Assembly: GCA_051881775.1 (NCBI GenBank) | Contig: JBJEQN010000122.1 | Span: forward strand, 27,303 to 91,302 | DNA length: 64,000 bases | Source of the DNA: UMGS363 sp051881775 | GTDB taxonomy: Bacteria > Bacillota > Clostridia > Oscillospirales > Ruminococcaceae | Reading direction: 5' to 3' | In this document: in pieces, positions 57,687 through 64,000 of the stretch | How the letters are laid out: each line of letters begins with the position of its first letter | Position numbering within the stretch: position 1 is the stretch's first letter | Notes under the pieces: model-generated | What the model was told of the DNA's origin: nothing | Database searches by the model: none | What the model saw: only the letters and a program-made list of their open reading frames with translations | Position numbers and translations under genes: made by a program

Positions 57687-57917
57687 GTGACCAGACCAAT
57701 ATTGGAAGAAAAAGACCTTCTTACAGTTTTAGAAGCAATAGAACTTTTCGGATTGAGCAGAAGAAAAATGCTCCTTCTGACAAAAGAAGAAAACCTGCCT
57801 TTTATAGCAAAGTTCAAGGGCAGGAAACTTGTGATAAAAGATGAATTTATACGTTATCTTGAAAATTCGGAAATAAAGGAGAATTTGAAAAATGCCAGGA
57901 CAAAGACGAGATTCTAA
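57687..57917 (+). CDS. xis: Excisionase-like DNA-binding protein
   Basis: I choose GTG 57687, six bases after AGGGGTG; ATG 57681 abuts that ribosome binding site. The ~76-residue protein reads MTRPILEEKDLLTVLEAIEL, FGLSRRKMLLLTKEENLPFI and KFKGRKLVIKDEFIRYLENS. This is the winged-helix Tn916 Xis layout. It bends DNA at the element ends to favour excision by the integrase. Its 3' end overlaps int by 26 bases, the normal arrangement in Tn916/Tn1549-type elements. Confidence 0.82.
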   Translation: MTRPILEEKDLLTVLEAIELFGLSRRKMLLLTKEENLPFIAKFKGRKLVIKDEFIRYLENSEIKENLKNARTKTRF

Positions 57918-59157
57918 ACACAGAATACTTCGCACGGGCGAATCGATCCGTGCAAACGGGAAGTACCAGTTCAAGTACATAGAAGACGGAAAGCCGAAGT
58001 TTCTTTACAGCTGGAGGTTAGTTCCGACGGACCCTCAGCCGATAGGAAAACAGCCCTGCCTTTCACTTCGTGAACTTGAAAAACTGGTCGGCAAGGATAT
58101 GGATTCCCGTTTAGACCCTATGGGAAAGAAACTGACGGTCAATGAACTGATCGCACGTTATCTTCGAACCAAAACCGGAGTAAAGTACAGCACAACCAAG
58201 AATTACGATTTTGTGCGGAATATAATGGAGAATGACGAGTTCGGCAGCCGCAAGATCATAGAAGTCAAAACCTCCGATGCAAAGCTGTTCCTTATCCGAC
58301 TTCAGCAGGAGGGCAAGGGTTCAAGCACAATAAAGACTATCCGAGGAGTGTTAAGACCTGCTTTCCAGATGGCTGTCGATGATGATATTCTTCTCAAAAA
58401 TCCGTTTGATTTTCAGCTGCTCGGTGTCATTGTCAATACCGAGCATACAAGGCAGGCTATAACCAAGGAGCAGATGAACAGATTTCTGAAATTCGTCCGT
58501 GACGATAACGTGTACTGCAAATACTACGAAGTGTTCTATATCCTTTTCCATACGGGAATGAGAATCTCGGAGTTCTGCGGACTTACAATAAATGACCTTG
58601 ATATGGAAGAGCATATCATAGACATAAATCATCAGCTGCAGAGAACTTCTGATATGCGGTATCTTATCGAATCAACGAAAACCAACGCAGGAACAAGACG
58701 GCTGCCGATGACGGAAGATGTTTACATGATGTTCAAAGCCATACTGGAGAACAGACCGACTGATCTTCCGGAAGTGATGATTGACGGCTACTGCGGTTTT
58801 CTTTTCAGAGATAAGAACGGTATGCCGGAAGTAGCTATGCATTGGGAGCATCGGTTCAAGAATGCGGTCAATAGGTATAACGAGATATTCAAGCTGCAGA
58901 TGCCGAGTATAACCCCTCACGTTTGCAGGCATACATACTGCAGCAATATGGCAAGAGCAAGGATGAATCCAAAGACCTTACAGTACCTTATGGGCCACTC
59001 GGACATAAGCGTAACGATGAACACTTACACCCATCTCGGCTTAGAGGACGCAAAGGACGAAATGGTACGCCTTGAGGAACTGAATCGGGCAAGGGAGGAG
59101 GTTGAGAAGACAAGCGGTGGTGCTCCGATGGAGCAAGGTATGTTTAGGGTGGTGTGA
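57892..59157 (+). CDS. int: Tyrosine integrase, Tn916/Tn1549 type
   Basis: The 421-residue recombinase has the N-terminal arm-binding domain (KHRILRTGESIRANGKYQFK, three-stranded sheet type), a core-binding domain (LTVNELIARYLRTKTGVKYS) and the catalytic domain. Catalytic residues are Arg224 in FHTGMRISEFCGL, the Lys region ESTKTNAGTRRLPM, His342 and Arg345 in THPHVCRHTYCSNMA-like PHVCRHTYCSNM, His in YLMGHSDISVTM and Tyr379 in NTYTHLGL. All are intact, so the element is potentially mobile. It is a conjugative-transposon type enzyme attached to a phage genome. A perfect terminator follows 20 bases later. Confidence 0.95.
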   Translation: MPGQRRDSKHRILRTGESIRANGKYQFKYIEDGKPKFLYSWRLVPTDPQPIGKQPCLSLRELEKLVGKDMDSRLDPMGKKLTVNELIARYLRTKTGVKYSTTKNYDFVRNIMENDEFGSRKIIEVKTSDAKLFLIRLQQEGKGSSTIKTIRGVLRPAFQMAVDDDILLKNPFDFQLLGVIVNTEHTRQAITKEQMNRFLKFVRDDNVYCKYYEVFYILFHTGMRISEFCGLTINDLDMEEHIIDINHQLQRTSDMRYLIESTKTNAGTRRLPMTEDVYMMFKAILENRPTDLPEVMIDGYCGFLFRDKNGMPEVAMHWEHRFKNAVNRYNEIFKLQMPSITPHVCRHTYCSNMARARMNPKTLQYLMGHSDISVTMNTYTHLGLEDAKDEMVRLEELNRAREEVEKTSGGAPMEQGMFRVV

Positions 59158-59170
59158 GTGATAATCTATA

Positions 59171-59220
59171 TAAAACAGAACAGACATCTTGACCTTATGG
59201 TCGTGGTGTCTGTTTTTATT
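59171..59220 (+). terminator. Terminator of the integrase gene
   Basis: AACAGACA (59179-59186) pairs with TGTCTGTT (59207-59214), and inside GACC-TTAT-GGTC pairs; TTTTTATT follows. The 5' part, 59171-59198, is 25/28 identical to 10787-10814. Confidence 0.88.
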
Positions 59221-59240
59221 ATGTAGATTATTATCATATC

Positions 59241-59269
59241 TTGACAAAAAACGGCATTTGAATTATACT
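59241..59269 (+). promoter_or_regulatory. Strong promoter of the AAA+ operon
   Basis: TTGACA (59241-59246), 17 bases, TATACT (59264-59269). It lies between the integrase terminator and the four-gene operon, leaving a ~95-base leader. Confidence 0.8.
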
Positions 59270-59374
59270 ATAAAATAGTTTTATATAATCTGTACCGTAA
59301 GTTTGTTGAACATTATCTTTTATAATTTTTATTTTAACATAGATTAAAAGAACTGCGTTTAAGGAGAAAAAATT

Positions 59375-61171
59375 ATGGACGAAAATAAGAAAATGAATGA
59401 TATTATTAATGAAGATACCGAAAATGAAAACCTTGATTTAGATAGTCTTGAATCATTACTTGAGGATGAATTAGATGCAGAGATGTCAGAGTTAGAGTTT
59501 CTTGAACGAGATAGAGAACAGATTGGTAACCCAGATGCTCTGGGAGAAACTATAAAAAATGTTGTATGGGAACAATTTATAAATCAGATTGCAACTACCG
59601 CTGGCGAAGATTTTATAAAGGAAAATCACGGCTTAACACTAGATTTAAGGTCAGAAGCGCATATACAAACTACAGAAAATTTTGCTAAAGGTAAAATTGT
59701 TACGCACAATTTTCAAGTTTATAAAGAAAATGATGATGGAACAAAAGTGTACTTTAAGGATGAGTATCAAAAGCGTTATGATGATTGGCAGTCAAATTTC
59801 GTTAAAGACTCTGATGGTAAGGTTGTAATGCATGACACGAGAATTCCTCAACGCGATGCAAATGGAAATGTAATTCTCGGCAGTGATGGAAAACCAGTAA
59901 AGAAGCAAGTTGAGACGCTTGTTAGTGAATATAGGAAACCATTCGATGACGTGCGGAAGAGTCGCGGTCTTACAGGTAATAGAGAAAAAGGTACGGCTAT
60001 GGATGAAACAGTTTCTGTTGCAGAAATTATTCGAGATCCGGCTGCAAATGCTCATATGACTCAAGAGGAGAGAATAGAATTTGACCTTAGCGAAAAAAAC
60101 CTAAACGAAATTGATGCTAGGTGGAATAGTTCGAAAGGGGATACTCCTACAAACGAATGGCTAGATAATACAAACTCAAAAGGTCAGAAACCCCAAGAAA
60201 TATTTGATAATATGACAGATGAAGATGTCGAAAAACTTCGTCAAAAAGATGCGGAAGCGCGTGAAGAGTATGAAAAGCAAAAAAAAGATGCTGAACAGCG
60301 TTCTATTGAGGCTGGAAAAAAATCTCGAAAAGAAGAAGCATTCCGTATTGGTGGAAAAGCACTTAGAGCAGTTGTAATGCAACTTTTAGCGGAATTGGTA
60401 AAAGAAATTATTGGCAAACTTGTAAAATGGTTTAAGGACAAAAATAAAAGTTTAGACTCATTCATTGAAAGTATAAAAATTGCAATCAAATCGTTTGTAA
60501 GTAAACTTAAAGATCATTTACTAAACGCAGGAAATACTTTGATCACTACTATTGCTACAGCAATTATTGGTCCAGTAGTTGGAACGATAAAAAAAGTGTG
60601 GATGATGTTGAAACAAGGATGGAAATCTGTAAAAGATGCTGTTGCTTTTTTAAAGAATCCTGAGAATCAAAATATGCCAATGAGCCTTAAGGTATTGGAG
60701 ATAGGTAAAATTGTGATGGCTGGATTAAGCGGCGTTGGAGCCCTTGTTTTAGGAGAGGTGATTGAGAAGGGATTAATGACTATTCCGGCATTTGCATTTG
60801 AGATTCCATTAATAGGAAGCTTGGCAAATATTATTGGTGTTTTCATGGGAGCTGTTGTTGCGGGAATAATTGGTGCAATTGTAATTAATCTTTTAGATAA
60901 TGCTACTGCAAAAAAACGAAGAGAATTATCTACGGAGAGTCAAGTAGATAAAGGAAATGAAATATTAAAGATACAGAGAGAACTTCGTGATGTTGCAGTT
61001 GCTAGAACAGAAGAGACTGTAAAGAATGTGTCACAAATTATAAAAGCAAGACATACTGAGGCTGGAGAAATCATAAAAGAATCTGTTTCTGAAATATTTG
61101 ATTCGGAAACAACAGACCATAAAGTTGATTTCGATGAGATCGATTCTGCACTGGATGGTTTGCTTGATTAG
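59375..61171 (+). CDS. Large membrane-associated protein with degenerate HNH-like patch and tail motif (operon gene A)
   Basis: The 598-residue protein starts at ATG 59375 after AAGGAG. Residues 1-50 are very acidic. Residues 205-262 follow an HNH-like pattern (MDETVSVAEI, then SEKNLNEIDARWNSSKGD), but the expected Asp-His reads Asp210-Glu211. A charged coil (285-325, KDAEAREEYEKQKKDAEQRS) leads to a helical, partly hydrophobic half with likely membrane segments at about 385-408, 442-462 and 480-507 (GSLANIIGVFMGAVVAGIIG). A second coil ends in the tail HKVDFDEIDSALDGLLD (582-598), shared with gene B. I do not know the function. It is AT-rich and is the first gene of an operon with a CbbX-type ATPase. 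Confidence 0.75.
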   Translation: MDENKKMNDIINEDTENENLDLDSLESLLEDELDAEMSELEFLERDREQIGNPDALGETIKNVVWEQFINQIATTAGEDFIKENHGLTLDLRSEAHIQTTENFAKGKIVTHNFQVYKENDDGTKVYFKDEYQKRYDDWQSNFVKDSDGKVVMHDTRIPQRDANGNVILGSDGKPVKKQVETLVSEYRKPFDDVRKSRGLTGNREKGTAMDETVSVAEIIRDPAANAHMTQEERIEFDLSEKNLNEIDARWNSSKGDTPTNEWLDNTNSKGQKPQEIFDNMTDEDVEKLRQKDAEAREEYEKQKKDAEQRSIEAGKKSRKEEAFRIGGKALRAVVMQLLAELVKEIIGKLVKWFKDKNKSLDSFIESIKIAIKSFVSKLKDHLLNAGNTLITTIATAIIGPVVGTIKKVWMMLKQGWKSVKDAVAFLKNPENQNMPMSLKVLEIGKIVMAGLSGVGALVLGEVIEKGLMTIPAFAFEIPLIGSLANIIGVFMGAVVAGIIGAIVINLLDNATAKKRRELSTESQVDKGNEILKIQRELRDVAVARTEETVKNVSQIIKARHTEAGEIIKESVSEIFDSETTDHKVDFDEIDSALDGLLD

Positions 61172-61189
61172 AAAGGGGTGTTTTTATTG

Positions 61190-61519
61190 ATGAAAAAATC
61201 ATTAATTATTGTAGCTGTTTTGGGAATTGCTGTTGCGGCAGGAACTGTTTGGTATATTGAAAATAACAAGAAAAATAATAATCAAAATAACCAAGAACCA
61301 ATAGAAAAAGAGTCGGATGCTAAAAAGACTTCTTATTCAAATTTGAATGAGCAGAAATCTATGGTGGCATCAACTATTTCGGATAGACATAGTGTTGCAG
61401 CACAAATTATTAGAGAAACTTTAGACGAAGATAATGAAGATAATTTTGAGGTAAGTGAGAGCGTACATAAGGTCGATTATGATGAAATTGACAGTAGTTT
61501 AGATAAGTTGATTGATTAG
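61190..61519 (+). CDS. Single-span membrane protein sharing the C-terminal tail (operon gene B)
   Basis: ATG 61190 is chosen over GTG 61178 and TTG 61187 because it opens a clean N-terminal membrane anchor (MKKSLIIVAVLGIAVAAGTV). After an Asn/Lys-rich linker (residues 25-50) the rest is a helical segment and acidic tail. Its end aligns with gene A: RHSVAAQIIRETLDE (66-80) with RHTEAGEIIKESVSE, and HKVDYDEIDSSLDKLID (93-109) with the last 17 residues of gene A, 13 of 17 identical. Gene B thus looks like a minimal membrane-tethered display of the tail. It lies 18 bases after gene A. Confidence 0.75.
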   Translation: MKKSLIIVAVLGIAVAAGTVWYIENNKKNNNQNNQEPIEKESDAKKTSYSNLNEQKSMVASTISDRHSVAAQIIRETLDEDNEDNFEVSESVHKVDYDEIDSSLDKLID

Positions 61520-61530
61520 GAGTAAATTAT

Positions 61531-62787
61531 ATGGACGAGTTAGAAATACAAGCTCATGATTTTGAAGAGTCAAAAAATCAATTAAAAAAGTTTTCGGAAG
61601 AAACTAAAGCGGATTTAGATTTGAAAAGAGTCGATTCAGAAAAAGGTGTAGGTGAGTTTTTTGGCGACCTTTTTCTTGGAAGGGGTATTGGTACTGATCA
61701 CATTGTCAAAGGTTATGAATTGAATTCATTGATTTCAGATATTCAACAGTATTTAATTGATAACAATAATATGCAGAGAAGTTTCATAAAAGAATTTGGT
61801 CATGTATATACTGCTCTGGAATCATTGGACAAAGATTACATACAAGCTATATTAATAGCTGTTAAATCGGCACAAAAAGCAAACGGTGAGGCCAAAATAG
61901 CACAAGCCGATATTGAGAAAACTATAGAAGAGCAGAAGAAGATTATAAAGGTACTTCAGCAATTCAAAGATAAATTGGACAAATTTAAGCACATTGTAGA
62001 TATTGATAAAATGTGGATTGAATTGCAGGAATATCAAAAAAATACTACGTCTATACAGAATTCTTTAACGTCACTTAAACAGTTTAAAAATAATATGGAT
62101 AAGAGTAAGCATTTACCTGATGTCGATAAAATGTGGAGTGACTTACAAAAAAGGACAGAGGACATTGAAAGTATTAATTCTTTATTAGAATCACAATCTG
62201 AAAGTATAACGGAATTGTTTTCAGTTAAGGAAATAGTAGACGCAATAGAGCATATTTCTGATGTTGATAAACTTTGGCAAGATGTTCAAACAGAGAGTAA
62301 ATCAATTGATTCTCTTGAAAAAAGTGTAGAACAGCTTATTGCGAAAATAGAAGAACATAAAAATTTGCTCAATTCAGATAAAAATACCCTCACCCAAATA
62401 ACAAGTCAGAAATTTATATATGCAATAGATGAAACAAAAGAAAATGTAGATGAAATAGTTCAGAGAATGGATACAGTTTGTAATGATTCTTTGATAATGG
62501 GGAAAACTATTGATGATGCTTTGTCTAGAATTGAAAAAATAGAAAGTATCAATCATTTGTTTGATATTGATTCTATGTATGAAGAAATACAGGAACTAAA
62601 AGAAACTATTGCTAATCTTAATGAAACCAAGAATTCTTTGGTGGAGCAGAATACTACTTTATCCAACCATATTGAGAAGTTGGAGAAAAGCTTTGCTAAA
62701 AGGATTACAATCGCATACGCTTTGGTTGGTGGATCCATTGGCTTGGTTATTGTCGAATTTGTTTTAGCACTGATAGGATTGATATAA
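61531..62787 (+). CDS. Tail-anchored coiled-coil protein with internal repeats (operon gene C)
   Basis: ATG 61531 follows TTAGGAGTAAATTAT; 418 residues. It is almost entirely coiled coil from about residue 60 to 390, ending in one C-terminal membrane span (ITIAYALVGGSIGLVIVEFV). A short motif recurs four times: KHIVDIDKMWIELQ (153), KHLPDVDKMWSDLQ (193), EHISDVDKLWQDVQ (240) and NHLFDIDSMYEEIQ (341). The N-terminal globular part includes GVGEFFGDLFLGRGIGTDHI. A rod with repeated docking motifs and a membrane foot suggests a scaffold for the partners. It overlaps the ATPase gene by one base (TAATG). No known family recognised. Confidence 0.72.
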   Translation: MDELEIQAHDFEESKNQLKKFSEETKADLDLKRVDSEKGVGEFFGDLFLGRGIGTDHIVKGYELNSLISDIQQYLIDNNNMQRSFIKEFGHVYTALESLDKDYIQAILIAVKSAQKANGEAKIAQADIEKTIEEQKKIIKVLQQFKDKLDKFKHIVDIDKMWIELQEYQKNTTSIQNSLTSLKQFKNNMDKSKHLPDVDKMWSDLQKRTEDIESINSLLESQSESITELFSVKEIVDAIEHISDVDKLWQDVQTESKSIDSLEKSVEQLIAKIEEHKNLLNSDKNTLTQITSQKFIYAIDETKENVDEIVQRMDTVCNDSLIMGKTIDDALSRIEKIESINHLFDIDSMYEEIQELKETIANLNETKNSLVEQNTTLSNHIEKLEKSFAKRITIAYALVGGSIGLVIVEFVLALIGLI

Positions 62788-63893
62788 TGGACAAGTATAC
62801 AAAGGAATTATTGGACTGTGCATCAAAATTGGATGCAATGGTTGAAGGATATGGACATATAACAAGTTTAGCCGGTGCAATTGTGAATGATAATAGCACA
62901 GAAAGTACTATTCAATTACTAAAAAAGTTGTCAGCAATAGCCGAAGATAATAACTTGATAAATGAAACAAAGAAGATGGCTGTAATACTGAAAGATAGTT
63001 TGGTAAGATATTACGGGCATATTCGATTGGTAGAAATTTGTGATAATTCATCGGATAAGCCGAAAGAAGAAAAGACGTTAACGGAATTATTAGATGAACT
63101 AAATTCATTAGTGGGTCTTTCATCAGTAAAAAGTAAGGTGAATGATTTAATTATTTATCAAAAAGTTCAGAAGATGCGACGGAAAAACAATTTACATAGT
63201 ACAAAAAGCACCTTGCATTTAGCTTTTTTAGGTAATCCCGGGACAGGCAAGACTACAGTGGCTCGAATTGTTGGAAGAATATATAAACAATTAGGTTTGC
63301 TTTCGAAAGGTGACTTTTTTGAGGTCTCAAGAACAGATTTGATTGCCGGTTATCAAGGTCAAACAGCGTTAAAAGTAAAAAAAGTAATTGAAAAAGCTAA
63401 AGGTAGCGTATTATTTATCGATGAAGCTTACAGTATAACTGAAAATGACCATTCTGATTCCTACGGAAGAGAATGTCTAACTGAGCTTACAAAGGCATTG
63501 GAAGATTATAGAGATGACTTGGTTGTAATTGTAGCCGGTTATAAAGAACCAATGCAGAAATTCTTTGAGTCTAATCCAGGATTAAAATCTAGATTTAATA
63601 CATTTATAGAATTTGATGATTATTCTGCTACAGAATTAGAAGAGATTTTTATCAGTATGTGTAAAATCAACGATTATGAATTAAGTGATGCTGCTAAAGA
63701 ACAGATAGAAAAATACTTTGCAAATAAAGTCGATACAAAAGAAGACAATTTTGCTAACGGGCGGCTTGTAAGAAATTTGTTTGATGATATAGTAATGAAT
63801 CATGCTAGAAGAGTAGTAAATATAGATAATCCGAGTATTGAGGATCTAAAAACAATTTTAATTGAGGATTTTTTCATAGTAACTTCAGAATAA
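62787..63893 (+). CDS. CbbX/SpoVK-type AAA+ ATPase (operon gene D)
   Basis: The 368-residue protein has an N-terminal helical ~100 residues and one AAA+ module of the CbxX/CfqX family: TLHLAFLGNPGTGKTTVARI (Walker A, 149-156), the pore loop DLIAGYQGQTALKVKKVI (about 188-193), Walker B GSVLFIDEAYSI, sensor 1 VVIVAGYKEPM, arginine finger SNPGLKSRFN and sensor 2 NGRLVRNLFDDIVMNHARRV. Relatives include the rubisco activase CbbX, which pulls the C-terminal tail of the large subunit into its pore, and EccA of type VII secretion. The natural substrates here are the matching C-terminal tails of genes A and B. It is the last gene of the operon. Confidence 0.92.
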   Translation: MDKYTKELLDCASKLDAMVEGYGHITSLAGAIVNDNSTESTIQLLKKLSAIAEDNNLINETKKMAVILKDSLVRYYGHIRLVEICDNSSDKPKEEKTLTELLDELNSLVGLSSVKSKVNDLIIYQKVQKMRRKNNLHSTKSTLHLAFLGNPGTGKTTVARIVGRIYKQLGLLSKGDFFEVSRTDLIAGYQGQTALKVKKVIEKAKGSVLFIDEAYSITENDHSDSYGRECLTELTKALEDYRDDLVVIVAGYKEPMQKFFESNPGLKSRFNTFIEFDDYSATELEEIFISMCKINDYELSDAAKEQIEKYFANKVDTKEDNFANGRLVRNLFDDIVMNHARRVVNIDNPSIEDLKTILIEDFFIVTSE

Positions 63894-63968
63894 TAAAAGA
63901 TTGCACCCCCTCCCCAAAAACCAATCGTTAAAAGGTAAAAATCACGAGTAGTCTGCACCCCCCTAACC

Positions 63969-64000
63969 GACTACTATTTGACTACTTTTCAATTGTAATA
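63969..64000 (+). repeat. Right terminal direct repeat (candidate attR), ending at the window edge
   Basis: GACTACTATTTGACTACTTT and the 12 bases after it repeat 11517-11548 at 30 of 32 positions; the final 23 bases are identical and run to the last base given, so the repeat may continue beyond. An inverted AGTAGTC lies at 63947-63953. The stretch 63894-63968 also holds two TGCACCCCC runs. Confidence 0.6.

Noticed and set aside
10787..59198. The 28-bp near-repeat as att sites of the element
   Set aside because: At 59.2 kb the sequence is clearly half of a terminator hairpin with the similarity following the stem and loop; homologous terminators explain it better. The 11517/63969 repeat is longer and more exact. 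It stays as an alternative boundary.
1..64000. CRISPR arrays, tRNA or rRNA genes
   Set aside because: No regularly spaced repeats with unique spacers and no tRNA-like cloverleaf or rRNA sequence was noticed on reading; the short tandem repeats at 12294 and 51426 are two or three contiguous units without spacers.

Overview
The window looks like a chromosome segment of a low-to-mid GC gut clostridium (Firmicutes, Ruminococcus-like). The evidence is strong AAGGAGG ribosome binding sites, frequent TTG/GTG starts, glycogen synthase and pyruvate kinase of clostridial type, and a large mobile element whose genes all resemble Clostridia phage and ICE genes. No 16S or other taxonomic marker is present, so the genus is inference.

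Bases 1 to about 10.7 kb are ordinary chromosome: the 3' end of glgA, a 159-bp inverted-repeat element, a YiiX-like cysteine hydrolase, pyk, a CPBP membrane protease, rnhA, a carbohydrate-type solute-binding lipoprotein behind a LacI-type operator, a chemotaxis receptor and an O-antigen-ligase-like membrane protein. From about 10.8 to 11.5 kb there is a NADAR-domain gene preceded by a decayed copy of the terminator that follows the integrase at 59.2 kb.

From 11.5 kb to the last base I read one composite integrative element. It is flanked by a 32-bp direct repeat (30/32 identical, last 23 identical) at 11517-11548 and 63969-64000. Its left arm is a defence island. A plus-strand operon (HTH regulator, two 5-methylcytosine methyltransferases, an ASCH-like protein) converges on a minus-strand operon (314-residue unknown, RecD-like helicase with a 520-residue unknown N-terminus, XRE regulator, HhH-GPD iron-sulfur DNA glycosylase, MvaI/BcnI-type restriction endonuclease). 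The middle (22.3 to 57.6 kb) is a full siphophage: antirepressor, D5 primase-helicase, VRR nuclease, SNF2 helicase, HNH/cos/terminase, two further DNA methyltransferases, an amidoligase plus gamma-glutamylcyclotransferase pair, portal, ClpP-like protease, HK97 capsid, tail genes with a canonical -1 frameshift site, amidase and holin. These are followed by a membrane zinc-ribbon/TPR cargo gene and a second replication block (DUF2800, DUF2815, family A DNA polymerase). Recombination is by a Tn916/Tn1549-type excisionase and tyrosine integrase, and a conjugative-element sigma-like gene sits at the phage's left edge, so the element appears to be a phage/ICE hybrid. No CI-type phage repressor was found.

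Between the integrase terminator and the right-hand direct repeat sits a four-gene AT-rich operon (59.4-63.9 kb) with its own strong promoter. It encodes a large membrane-associated protein with a degenerate HNH-like patch, a small single-pass membrane protein, a coiled-coil tail-anchored protein and a CbbX/SpoVK-type AAA+ ATPase. The two first proteins end in the same 17-residue acidic tail (13/17 identical). AAA+ proteins of this family act by pulling on C-terminal tails, so I propose the tail is the ATPase's handle. This is the best candidate in the window for an undescribed system. The NADAR gene occupies the equivalent slot (int terminator, cargo, direct repeat) in the remnant on the left, suggesting a variable cargo slot.
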